From Synechococcaceae bacterium Bin_79_3 (GTDB lineage: Bacteria > Cyanobacteriota > Cyanobacteriia > PCC-6307 > Cyanobiaceae), in contig VFLB01000274.1 of the NCBI GenBank assembly GCA_009914645.1, positions 1 through 5,418 of the forward strand: 5,418 bases of DNA, written 5' to 3'. A program made the translations under genes and the position numbers. The notes under the pieces are model-generated. The model was given only the letters and a program-made list of their open reading frames with translations. It made no database searches and was not told the DNA's origin. Shown one piece after another: positions 1 through 5,418 of the stretch (position 1 is the first letter of the stretch; each line of letters begins with the position of its first letter).

Positions 1-318
1 GTGCCAATGGCTTACGGCTTCAAAAAATTCGCCTCTGCTAGCTAGCCCAGAGCTAAAAGGAGCAGAGCCATTGCCATTAAAAAGTCTGGCGGGATCAACA
101 TTCCAGCGGGGTTTGCAAACCCCGGCTTCGTTTGTGTTTGTTTCAATCCAGATATGTAGCCCGTAACCGTTGGGTTGGCTCACAACGGCAAGGCCGTCGT
201 GGGGCACTTGACGGCTGAGTGGATATGTTTTCCAAGCTAAGGGCAATTTCCCGGCGCTGATAACAGCCACAAGGATCAGTGCACCGCTAACGGCTATGGC
301 TCTCCATGGTGCATTCAT
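1..318 (-). CDS. Conserved-looking hypothetical protein with N-terminal membrane/signal segment (partial, C-terminus off the left edge)
   Basis: Reading the minus strand from ATG at 318-316, the frame stays open for 106 codons to the left edge. A random frame of this length stays open only about 0.6% of the time if all codons are equally likely. An in-frame TGA lies four codons upstream of the ATG with no start codon between, so this ATG is the first possible start. The product begins MNAPWR and then has one hydrophobic segment (about residues 7-23, AIAVSGALILVAVISAG). A non-membrane region follows, with single cysteine C68 and several aromatics (W29, W57, W72, W105). No lipobox cysteine is seen, so it is either a Sec-type signal peptide or a single N-terminal anchor, with the rest probably periplasmic or lumenal. 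I do not recognise the family and assign no function. It is divergent from the aminotransferase gene, 45 bp apart. No Shine-Dalgarno is evident. Confidence 0.72.
   Translation of the reverse strand, partial: MNAPWRAIAVSGALILVAVISAGKLPLAWKTYPLSRQVPHDGLAVVSQPNGYGLHIWIETNTNEAGVCKPRWNVDPARLFNGNGSAPFSSGLASRGEFFEAVSHWH
107..124. repeat. Perfect 18-bp palindrome (CGGGGTTTGCAAACCCCG)
   Basis: Nine consecutive base pairs are symmetric about 115/116. With one bulged base (g124) the pairing could instead extend as AGC at 105-107 with GCT at 125-127. As RNA it would fold as a 7-bp stem with a TGCA loop. As DNA it is a dyad-symmetric site. It lies inside the left-edge minus-strand gene (codons 65-71) and about 240 bp upstream of the aminotransferase ATG. 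The function is unknown: an operator, an RNA hairpin or chance are all possible. Confidence 0.6.
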
Positions 319-346
319 TTGGCAACATCAATCAGCAACCTAGAAG
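319..346 (+). promoter_or_regulatory. Weak candidate promoter for the aminotransferase gene
   Basis: TTGGCA at 319-324 matches five of six bases of the -35 consensus. TAGAAG at 341-346 matches four of six bases of the -10 consensus. The spacing is 16 bp. Transcription would begin about 10 nt before the ATG at 364, giving a very short leader. The gap between the divergent genes is only 45 bp, so a promoter is expected here or inside the left-edge gene, but this match is weak. Confidence 0.2.
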
Positions 347-363
347 CATTTAAGCTGTGCCTT

Positions 364-1596
364 ATGGCAATTCCTCCTTTTGATCTGAGTGTTCAGCTGG
401 CCGAGCTGGGGGAGGAGCTTGATCAGGCGGTATTAGAGGTGTTGCGCAGTGGGCAATACATCGGCGGACCGGTTATCGCCAAATTCGAAGCGGCTTTTGC
501 GGCATCGTGCGGTGTTGCCCATTCAATTGGTTGTAACAGCGGCACTGATGCTCTGGTTTTAGCCCTAAGGGCCCTCGATGTGGGGATTGGGGATGAGGTG
601 ATCACAAGTTCTTTTAGCTTTTTTGCCACTGCTGAGGCGATTAGCGCCGTGGGAGCAAAACCAGTTTTTGTAGATGTAGATCCAGATTCATACCTAATAG
701 ATCTTGATCAAGTAGAAGCGGCTATTACCCCAGCCACTAAAGCGATATTGCCCGTGCATTTATTTGGCCGCCCGGTTGATATGGAGCGGCTGATGCAGTT
801 GGCGCAAAGCCACAAACTCTTTGTGGTGGAAGATTGCGCCCAAGCCACTGGTGCGAGCTGGGCGGGGCGACCAGTTGGCAGCTGGGGAGATCTTGGTTGT
901 TTTAGCTTTTTCCCTACAAAAAATCTTGGCGCCGCTGGGGATGGTGGTGCCGTTACCTGTGGAAATGCTGAGTTAGCCCAAAAGGTGAGGGAATTAGCAG
1001 TGCACGGGATGCCACGCCGTTATTTACATACAAACTTGGGCTACAACAGCCGCCTTGATGCTTTACAAGCAGCGGTGCTTTTAGTGAAATTACCGCGCTT
1101 GCAAGAGTGGATTCAACGGCGTAGTGCTATCGCCAGCGCTTACCTCGCAGCACTTAGCGATTTTTCCCACTTACATGTGCCCGATCCTGGCCCAATCGGC
1201 CATAGTTGGAATCAATTTGTATTGCGCATTCCTGCATGCCCCAAGGAGACAGCCGCTTGTGGCAACTCAAGCTGTAGCCCCTGTCCCACAAGCGCCAGCC
1301 ATGGATTACCGGAAGGGCGTTGCCGCAATTGGTTGCAGGCTCATTTGCAACAACAAGGGGTTAATACAATCATTTACTACCCGATCCCAATTCATCGGCA
1401 GCCGGCTTACGCCGAACTCGGCTACAAACCTGGAAGTTTGCCGATCACCGAACGATTGGCGGCAGAGGTGCTTAGTTTGCCGATATTCCCTGAACTAAAT
1501 AACACTCAATTGCAACAGATTTTAGTAGCTTTAGGCGTTAATCTTGCGAATATCAGCAAAGATTTAGCTGCTACATCTTTGCTTCAAGTTGCCTGA
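364..1596 (+). CDS. DegT/DnrJ/EryC1/StrS-family PLP-dependent aminotransferase (probable sugar aminotransferase)
   Basis: This 410-residue fold-type I PLP enzyme probably moves an amino group to a keto-sugar nucleotide for cell-surface glycan synthesis. Older annotations call such proteins 'pleiotropic regulatory protein'. The visible motifs are RSGQYIGGP (28-36), the phosphate-binding NSGTDAL (58-64), VVEDCAQATGA (154-164) with D157 facing the PLP ring nitrogen, SFFPTKNLGAAGDGGA (181-196) with K186 as Schiff-base lysine, YNSRLDALQAA (227-237), and the C-terminal YYPIPIH (338-344). Residues 292-320 are an unusual cysteine-rich insertion. The frame extends upstream to TTG at 319, but that would abut the divergent gene's ATG and add residues with no family match; ATG 364 gives the usual MAIPPFDLS start. 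No Shine-Dalgarno is visible. The last 26 bp overlap the convergent CYTH gene. The exact sugar substrate cannot be read from sequence. Confidence 0.93.
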   Translation: MAIPPFDLSVQLAELGEELDQAVLEVLRSGQYIGGPVIAKFEAAFAASCGVAHSIGCNSGTDALVLALRALDVGIGDEVITSSFSFFATAEAISAVGAKPVFVDVDPDSYLIDLDQVEAAITPATKAILPVHLFGRPVDMERLMQLAQSHKLFVVEDCAQATGASWAGRPVGSWGDLGCFSFFPTKNLGAAGDGGAVTCGNAELAQKVRELAVHGMPRRYLHTNLGYNSRLDALQAAVLLVKLPRLQEWIQRRSAIASAYLAALSDFSHLHVPDPGPIGHSWNQFVLRIPACPKETAACGNSSCSPCPTSASHGLPEGRCRNWLQAHLQQQGVNTIIYYPIPIHRQPAYAELGYKPGSLPITERLAAEVLSLPIFPELNNTQLQQILVALGVNLANISKDLAATSLLQVA

Positions 1597-2056
1597 ATTT
1601 CCAGGGTTTAACGGCAAGAGCAGCATTACTTAGATCACCTTTATCGCTTATTTCTGCGCCACACCAAGGCGGGATTTCTATAGGGCTATCGGCTTTTGGA
1701 AGTTCAACTTCTGCAATTATTAAGCCTGCATTTTCTGCTTCAAACACATCTATCACCCAATCACCACCCGGTAGCAGTAGATGATGCCGGGTTTTTTTAA
1801 TGCGGCAGGGGGTTAAATCTAAAAGTTGCAAAGCTTCCGCAAGCGGCATCGCCAGCTCGAACTCATGGCGTATCACTGGATCAGCAGTGGGGGCTTTGAT
1901 GGTGAGCCAGGCTTTTTGAGCGCTGCAGCGCACTCTTATGGTGAAGCCACTGCTGCCTTCGCTTAAGTAGCCCTGTTGCAGGGGCTCTGAATATTGAAGA
2001 AATTGCCGCCAGCCATCATTTACAACTAAAAAACGCCTTTCAATTTCTAAGCCCAT
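1571..2056 (-). CDS. CYTH-domain protein, probable inorganic triphosphatase
   Basis: This is a 161-residue single-domain CYTH protein of the triphosphate tunnel metalloenzyme superfamily. Short bacterial members typically hydrolyse inorganic triphosphate to PPi and Pi with Mg or Mn. Visible tunnel motifs are EIERR (4-8; the signature is ExExK, here ending in Arg), QQGYLS (27-32), TIRVR (39-43), LTIK (51-54), RHEFEL (63-68), KKTR (87-90), the strand WVIDVF (100-105), AEVEL (115-119) and PPWCGAEIS (129-137). Almost all the charged tunnel positions are kept, so it should be active. It is the last gene of the minus-strand block, 17 bp after nadK, with no strong ribosome-binding site. Its C-terminal codons overlap the aminotransferase 3' end. 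An adenylate cyclase role is less likely for a short single-domain form; the substrate is inferred from the family. Confidence 0.9.
   Translation of the reverse strand: MGLEIERRFLVVNDGWRQFLQYSEPLQQGYLSEGSSGFTIRVRCSAQKAWLTIKAPTADPVIRHEFELAMPLAEALQLLDLTPCRIKKTRHHLLLPGGDWVIDVFEAENAGLIIAEVELPKADSPIEIPPWCGAEISDKGDLSNAALAVKPWKFRQLEAKM
1767..1798 (+). terminator. Candidate intrinsic terminator for the aminotransferase transcript, inside the CYTH gene (antisense)
   Basis: On the plus strand CCCGGTA (1767-1773) pairs with TGCCGGG (1785-1791). That makes a 7-bp stem with one U-G wobble and an 11-nt loop, followed at once by seven T residues (1792-1798). This is the classic form of a factor-independent terminator. 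It sits 170 bp past the aminotransferase stop codon. On the opposite strand the same bases encode IKKTR...LLPGG of the CYTH protein, so the T-run could simply reflect two AAA lysine codons next to a glycine/proline-rich stretch. Confidence 0.42.
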
Positions 2057-2073
2057 TAGCTGATCTGGATGGT

Positions 2074-3021
2074 TCAGTTTTGAGATGGCATGGCATCACT
2101 GAGGCTGCCGGCCCAATGCAGCTTATGGCTGAGATTTTTGAAATAGGAGGGTTGTTGATCAAGCGAAAGCAACAATGCATGGTGATCGGCTTGCTTGATT
2201 ACACAGCGATCGCCGGGTTCCAGCACTGAGGCAAGTGCCCCATCTTTCCAAAGCTTCACGCGCCTACCGCTTTCTCCAAGGGGCCAGATAGCTAGCACTG
2301 AGCGAGGTGGCACCACCACTGGCCGGCTAGACAAGCTCATGGGGCAAATCGGATTAACAACAATTGCATCGATCGAGGGGTGCAGGATTGGCCCCCCTGC
2401 TGCCATTGCATATCCGGTGGACCCAGTGGGGGTAGCAATGATCAGGCCGTCGCCTTGATATTGACCCACAACTTCAGCATCGATCTCAAGTTCTAGCCGG
2501 CAGGTGGGGGAGGATTCTTCCTGGGCTGGACGCATGTAGAAATCGTTTAAAGCTAGATGGCAAGGCTTGCCTTGATCGTCTAGTTGATCGCCACTATCAG
2601 GCACCCCATCGCCACGGTCGATGCTGGCCTGCAACATCAAGCGTTGCTCTAAGGCGTAGTGGCCCTCAAGCAGTCTTTGCCAGAGGCCATTGCCAGCATC
2701 CGCAAGCAAGCTGCTGAGCAAACTACTTTCGTGGGTAAGAAAACCCAGATGGCCGCCAACATTGAAACTGAGCAAAGGCACGCCAAGGGGGCCTAGGTAG
2801 CGGGCAGCCCCCAACACAGTGCCATCTCCGCCAAGAACCAAAACCAAATTTGGTAAGGCTCCATCTGCAAGTAAACCTGGAAAGGGATTGGCGTTTAGGC
2901 CACTCATCGCAATCGTGACCTGAGAACCACGCTCAAGTAACAGATCTGAACAACGGCGCGCCATGCGCTCGGCAGTTTGGCTACCGCTGCGAAACACCAC
3001 CCATACGTGGTTTAGTTCCAT
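2074..3021 (-). CDS. nadK: NAD kinase (ATP-NAD kinase)
   Basis: This cytosolic enzyme of 315 residues phosphorylates NAD to NADP with ATP or, in some family members, polyphosphate. Family motifs are all present: LGGDGT (63-68) with the catalytic D66, [10 protein letters not shown] (87-96), the ND form of the NE/D motif (N159-D160), [23 protein letters not shown] (190-212) and [12 protein letters not shown] (223-234). The MELNHVWVV start, the GGHLGFLT form and the PICP.SLSSRP block match what I remember of the Sll1415-type cyanobacterial enzyme rather than the Slr0400 type. Residues 136-153 form an acidic Asp/Gly/Gln-rich linker before the ND motif. The ATG lies 6 bp after the ndhE stop, so co-transcription with the NDH-1 genes is very likely. 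No strong Shine-Dalgarno is seen. Substrate preference (NAD versus NADH) cannot be told. Confidence 0.96.
   Translation of the reverse strand: MELNHVWVVFRSGSQTAERMARRCSDLLLERGSQVTIAMSGLNANPFPGLLADGALPNLVLVLGGDGTVLGAARYLGPLGVPLLSFNVGGHLGFLTHESSLLSSLLADAGNGLWQRLLEGHYALEQRLMLQASIDRGDGVPDSGDQLDDQGKPCHLALNDFYMRPAQEESSPTCRLELEIDAEVVGQYQGDGLIIATPTGSTGYAMAAGGPILHPSIDAIVVNPICPMSLSSRPVVVPPRSVLAIWPLGESGRRVKLWKDGALASVLEPGDRCVIKQADHHALLLSLDQQPSYFKNLSHKLHWAGSLSDAMPSQN
2206..2213. repeat. Single HIP1-like octamer GCGATCGC
   Basis: One copy of the cyanobacterial highly iterated palindrome core lies within nadK. A single copy in 5.4 kb shows no enrichment, so this supports cyanobacterial origin only weakly and may be chance. 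Confidence 0.4.
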
Positions 3022-3027
3022 GTTGAG

Positions 3028-3351
3028 CTACCAACGCAGCAGGTTGAATTGCTCCATATCAACCGTATCGCGGTTGCGATATAAGGAGAGCAAAATTGCT
3101 AAACCCACAGCAGCTTCAGCTGCTGCCACTGTGATTACAAAAATTGCATACACCTGGCCGCGAATTTCATAGCCATCTAAATAGCTGGAAAAAGCCATCA
3201 AATTTATATTTACGCCGTTCAACATCAGTTCAATGCTCATCAGTACTCGCACCGCGTTACGGCTATTGATTAAGCCCCACACACCAATACAAAAAAGTAG
3301 TGCTGCAACCGTAAGATAAGCCTCGAGTGGAACTAGTAAACTTGTGTTCAT
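3028..3351 (-). CDS. ndhE: NDH-1 subunit 4L (NdhE, NuoK homologue)
   Basis: NdhE is a small membrane-arm subunit of thylakoid NDH-1, in the proton-translocating chain beside NdhA and NdhG. The 107-residue length is as expected. Three hydrophobic helices are visible at about 9-28, 33-57 and 65-90. The conserved blocks are [16 protein letters not shown] (39-54) with membrane glutamate E41, and [19 protein letters not shown] (65-83) with E79; these should correspond to the paired glutamates of NuoK in the proton path. The start ATG overlaps the ndhG stop by four bases (ATGA, 3348-3351), which suggests translational coupling. No clear Shine-Dalgarno stands upstream, consistent with coupling. nadK follows after 6 bp. 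Confidence 0.97.
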   Translation of the reverse strand: MNTSLLVPLEAYLTVAALLFCIGVWGLINSRNAVRVLMSIELMLNGVNINLMAFSSYLDGYEIRGQVYAIFVITVAAAEAAVGLAILLSLYRNRDTVDMEQFNLLRW

Positions 3352-3977
3352 GGGTTGGTTTCCAATGGTTTTTGGTTGATATTTTTGCCAACAAGTAATG
3401 GACTGCGGGCTTTCTCAATTAAGGCTTGATCAACCGCCTCTCCAGTGCCCACATCAGTGCTAAATACGTCGCGGCGGGCAAGCACAATCGCGCCAATCAT
3501 TGCCATCAGCAGCAAAACAGAAGCGAGTTCAAATGGCAGTAGATAATCACTAAAGAAGTGTTCACCAAGGCGAATTACAGCATCTTCTCCAATCGGTGCT
3601 GGCCCTGGCAAAGCCCAAGGGGTAGTGAATGCAACCCGCAGTAGAAGGATTAATAAGCCAACGCAAACCGCGCTGGAAAGAATGCGTCTTAGGCCTGTGC
3701 CTGGGGAGGCGGCCATCGCTTCTTTTTTATTTACCAGCATGATCGCAAAAAGGATCAACACATTTACCGCGCCCACATAAATAAGTACTTGGGCTGCTGC
3801 GATAAAGCTGGCATTCAGCATCAAATAAAGACCAGCCACCGCCAGAAATACGCCCCCTAGCAAGAAGGCGGCATAAACAATGTTTGGCAGCAATACAACT
3901 CCTAGTGCCCCGATTACCACTGCACTGGCGAGGAATACAAAAACAATTAGCTCTGTGAGTTCAGCAATTGGTGGCAT
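3348..3977 (-). CDS. ndhG: NDH-1 subunit 6 (NdhG, NuoJ homologue)
   Basis: NdhG is a hydrophobic membrane-arm subunit of NDH-1 at the junction of the quinone module and the proton pumps. It has 209 residues with five likely helices (about 9-28, 31-51, 54-83, 99-118, 145-167). The hallmark is the third helix, [20 protein letters not shown] (56-75), followed by [10 protein letters not shown]. The last helix region, [20 protein letters not shown] (146-165), carries E150. The C-terminal 40 residues are a soluble tail. The start overlaps the ndhI stop by one base (TGATG, 3975-3979) and has a strong ribosome-binding site inside ndhI, the only good one seen in the block. The ndhE start overlaps its stop. 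Confidence 0.96.
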   Translation of the reverse strand: MPPIAELTELIVFVFLASAVVIGALGVVLLPNIVYAAFLLGGVFLAVAGLYLMLNASFIAAAQVLIYVGAVNVLILFAIMLVNKKEAMAASPGTGLRRILSSAVCVGLLILLLRVAFTTPWALPGPAPIGEDAVIRLGEHFFSDYLLPFELASVLLLMAMIGAIVLARRDVFSTDVGTGEAVDQALIEKARSPLLVGKNINQKPLETNP

Positions 3978-3994
3978 CAGCTGAGTTCCTCCTT
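3975..3994 (-). promoter_or_regulatory. Strong ribosome-binding site and stop-start overlap for ndhG
   Basis: On the minus strand AAGGAGG (3994-3988) lies 10 nt before the ndhG ATG (3977-3975), inside the last codons of ndhI. The ndhI stop and ndhG start share one base as TGATG. This fixes the ndhG start and suggests reinitiation plus independent loading. It stands out because the other starts in the window lack such a site. Confidence 0.8.
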
Positions 3995-4546
3995 AGTAAT
4001 TCCCGCTCTTGGCCTGGTTGGATCAACGCCGTGGGGATCCATTTCACCTTTAGGTAGATAGGCAAATTCTTTTAAGGCAACTACCGCAGGATCGCTGGTA
4101 ACACTGGTGGGCAAGCGACCAAGGGCAACGTTGTCGTAATTGAGGCTATGGCGATCAAATGTGGCCAGCTCGTATTCCTCTGTCATTGATAGGCAATTGG
4201 TTGGGCAATACTCAACGCAATTACCACAAAAAATACACACCCCAAAATCGATCGAGTAATTACGCAACTCTTTTTTCTTAGTTGCTTTATTCATTACCCA
4301 ATCCACCACTGGCAAATTGATTGGGCAGACGCGCACACACACCTCACATGCGATGCACTTATCAAATTCAAAGTGGATGCGGCCGCGGTAGCGCTCAGAA
4401 GGGATCAGTTTTTCGTAGGGATATTGAACCGTGATTGGCCTGCGGCGCAGGTGATCAAAGGTTACGGATAAGCCCTGAGCAATGTTCTGGCTGGCACTCA
4501 CCGCCTCTTTGGTGTAGTCGCCTACTTGTTTAAGAAAGCCGAACAT
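3977..4546 (-). CDS. ndhI: NDH-1 subunit I, 2x[4Fe-4S] ferredoxin-like protein (NdhI, NuoI homologue)
   Basis: NdhI is the iron-sulfur linker subunit that passes electrons through two [4Fe-4S] clusters toward plastoquinone; in cyanobacteria the donor to the complex is reduced ferredoxin rather than NADH. It has 189 residues. An amphipathic N-terminus ([15 protein letters not shown]...) and the conserved [21 protein letters not shown] (35-55) precede two classic cluster motifs. These are C64-x2-C67-x2-C70-x3-C74-P and C104-x2-C107-x2-C110-x3-C114-P, with every ligand present. A charged C-terminal tail typical of cyanobacterial and plastid forms follows. It lies 36 bp after ndhA, the widest gap inside the ndh cluster, and overlaps ndhG by one base. 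No strong Shine-Dalgarno was found. Confidence 0.98.
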   Translation of the reverse strand: MFGFLKQVGDYTKEAVSASQNIAQGLSVTFDHLRRRPITVQYPYEKLIPSERYRGRIHFEFDKCIACEVCVRVCPINLPVVDWVMNKATKKKELRNYSIDFGVCIFCGNCVEYCPTNCLSMTEEYELATFDRHSLNYDNVALGRLPTSVTSDPAVVALKEFAYLPKGEMDPHGVDPTRPRAGITKEELS

Positions 4547-4572
4547 GGATTGGCAGCGAGGGGAGGGATAAC

Positions 4573-4619
4573 AAAAAAAGAACTAGGCGCTTATGCCACC
4601 CATGATGGCTGGAAACGCC
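4573..4619 (-). terminator. Hairpin plus U-tract at the ndhA/ndhI junction (possible attenuator or 3'-end stabiliser)
   Basis: On the minus strand the last codons of ndhA can fold into a two-part hairpin. The outer stem is GGCGTTT (4619-4613) with AAGCGCC (4592-4586), 7 bp with one wobble. The inner stem is GCCATC with GGTGGC (4609-4595), 6 bp with one wobble and an ATG loop. After a 6-nt spacer that includes the stop codon comes T7 (4579-4573). The spacer is longer than in a standard terminator, so partial termination or transcript processing is as likely as full termination. Confidence 0.35.
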
Positions 4620-5418
4620 AACTTCAGGGCAGCGGTTAAAAGCAGGTTTACAAGCGCGATTGGGAGCAGGAACTTCCAGCCAAAATTAAGCAGTTGATCA
4701 ATCCGCACCCGTGGCACCGTCCAGCGCAGCAAGATTGCAATAAACACCAGCAAGTAGGCCTTGAGCACTGTCATCACGATGCCAAGGGCACCTGTAAACA
4801 CCTGCAGCACGGGATTGTCTACCGATTGGCCAAGCCAGCTCGCCAGCGTTTCAACCGGGATCGGGAAGCCCCAACCGCCTAAATAAAGCACCACCACCAG
4901 CAGCGCCGATAGAACCAGATTTATGTAGCTGCCCAGATAAAAAAGGGCAAATTTCATGCCGGCATATTCGGTTTGATAACCAGCTACCAATTCCTCTTCT
5001 GCTTCCGGTAGGTCGAAGGGCAGGCGTTCACATTCAGCTAAGGCGCAAATCCAAAACACTAAAAATCCCACCGGTTGGCGCCAGATATTCCAGCTCAAAA
5101 TTCCAGCGGTATTTTGTTGATCAACGATCGCCACGGTGCTTAGGGAGTTACTCATCATCACCACCGCCAGCACCGCAAGGGCAAGCGGTATTTCGTAGCT
5201 GATCGATTGCGCTGCAGCCCTTAAGCCTCCGATTAATGAATATTTGTTATTGCTTGCGTAGCCACTCATCAATAAACCGATCGGCTGAATGCTGCTGAGG
5301 GCAATCCAGAGAAAAATTCCGATCCCCACATTGCTGATCAGTAAATGCTGACCAAAAGGCACCACTAGCCAAGACAGGATCACCGGCACCACCACAAGCA
5401 CCGGCCCCAAGGTGAACA
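4583..5418 (-). CDS. ndhA: NDH-1 subunit 1 (NdhA, NuoH homologue), partial: N-terminus beyond the right edge
   Basis: NdhA is the membrane subunit that anchors the peripheral arm and helps form the plastoquinone chamber. The window holds its last 277 codons. The full protein is about 370 residues, so roughly 95 N-terminal residues are missing. The frame is open to the window end; the TTG at 5410 is an internal leucine in the conserved [16 protein letters not shown] stretch, not a start. Counting that leucine as 1, the quinone-site loops are clear: [18 protein letters not shown] (61-78) and [20 protein letters not shown] (125-144) followed by [10 protein letters not shown]. Several hydrophobic helices surround them, including one ending [17 protein letters not shown] and another at [20 protein letters not shown]. 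It is the first visible gene of the ndhA-I-G-E cluster; the promoter lies outside. Confidence 0.98.
   Translation of the reverse strand, partial: FTLGPVLVVVPVILSWLVVPFGQHLLISNVGIGIFLWIALSSIQPIGLLMSGYASNNKYSLIGGLRAAAQSISYEIPLALAVLAVVMMSNSLSTVAIVDQQNTAGILSWNIWRQPVGFLVFWICALAECERLPFDLPEAEEELVAGYQTEYAGMKFALFYLGSYINLVLSALLVVVLYLGGWGFPIPVETLASWLGQSVDNPVLQVFTGALGIVMTVLKAYLLVFIAILLRWTVPRVRIDQLLNFGWKFLLPIALVNLLLTAALKLAFPAIMGGISA

Noticed and set aside
37..46. Palindrome GCTAGCTAGC in the left-edge gene
   Set aside because: A 10-bp palindrome is expected several times by chance here, and it falls within Leu-Ala-Ser codons.
319..321. TTG as the start of the aminotransferase
   Set aside because: It would leave no space to the divergent ATG at 318 and add 15 residues without a family counterpart. 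ATG 364 gives the usual N-terminus.
371..379. AAGGAGGAA on the minus strand, which looks like a ribosome-binding site for the left-edge gene
   Set aside because: It is more than 50 nt from the ATG at 318 and no start codon lies at a proper distance except a five-codon dead-end frame. It is explained by the Ile-Pro-Pro-Phe codons of the aminotransferase.
423..629. Minus-strand open frame of 68 codons antisense to the aminotransferase gene
   Set aside because: It is opposite the most conserved part of the aminotransferase and has no recognisable features.
1437..1487. Repeated TTTGCCGAT pattern that might suggest a small internal duplication
   Set aside because: It reflects the family-typical SLPI...SLPIFP segments of DegT proteins rather than a recent repeat.
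1124..1498. Plus-strand open frame of 124 codons in a second frame of the aminotransferase gene
   Set aside because: It lies wholly inside a well-supported gene, shows no family features, and its composition looks like an out-of-frame reading.
2195..2458. Plus-strand open frames antisense to nadK, and similar ones at 2963-3172 and 4694-4882
   Set aside because: Each is a mirror of a conserved coding region on the other strand, with no domain, no ribosome-binding site and low-quality composition.
2843..2854. Palindrome ACCAAATTTGGT in nadK
   Set aside because: About one 12-bp palindrome is expected by chance in a window of this size.
3108..3125. Inverted repeat CAGCAGCT-TC-AGCTGCTG in ndhE
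   Set aside because: It encodes the conserved Ala-Ala-Glu-Ala-Ala stretch of NdhE. Its two-base gap makes a poor RNA loop, and Ala codons readily produce such symmetry.
5408..5410. TTG as a possible ndhA start codon
   Set aside because: The frame continues open to the window end with family-typical residues (F-T before L-G-P-V), and NdhA needs about 95 more N-terminal residues. The gene is partial.

Overview
The window looks like a piece of a picocyanobacterial chromosome (the Prochlorococcus/Synechococcus/Cyanobium group) with moderate GC, roughly half by eye and not counted. The evidence is the cyanobacterial/plastid-type gene order ndhA-ndhI-ndhG-ndhE, an NAD kinase resembling the cyanobacterial Sll1415 type as I remember it, very compact gene spacing, and mostly absent Shine-Dalgarno sequences. 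I cannot name the genus or species.

Layout from left to right. Positions 1-318 hold the N-terminal 106 codons of an unrecognised gene on the minus strand, with a membrane/signal segment; it runs off the left edge. Across a 45-bp gap lies a divergent plus-strand gene (364-1596) for a DegT/DnrJ/EryC1/StrS-family PLP enzyme, probably a sugar aminotransferase. Its last 26 bp overlap tail-to-tail with a minus-strand block that fills the rest of the window. In transcription order (right to left) that block is ndhA (C-terminal part only, cut by the right edge), ndhI, ndhG, ndhE, nadK and a CYTH-domain triphosphatase gene (1571-2056).

The four ndh genes encode membrane-arm and linker subunits of NDH-1, the thylakoid complex of respiration and photosynthetic cyclic electron flow. 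ndhI/ndhG share 1 nt (TGATG) and ndhG/ndhE share 4 nt (ATGA). nadK follows ndhE after 6 bp and CYTH follows nadK after 17 bp, so one polycistronic mRNA is likely. That mRNA would link electron transport, NADP(H) supply and possibly triphosphate hydrolysis. Its promoter must lie to the right of the window.

Most of the content is ordinary core genome, and I do not see a new defence or mobile system. The points worth a second look are small: a perfect 18-bp palindrome inside the left-edge gene, a cysteine-rich insertion in the aminotransferase, a terminator-like hairpin plus T7 lying antisense inside the CYTH gene, a hairpin plus U-tract at the ndhA/ndhI junction, and the nadK-CYTH extension of the ndh operon. 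No tRNA, rRNA, insertion sequence, CRISPR array or replication origin was seen, and no gene-free stretch exceeds 50 bp.
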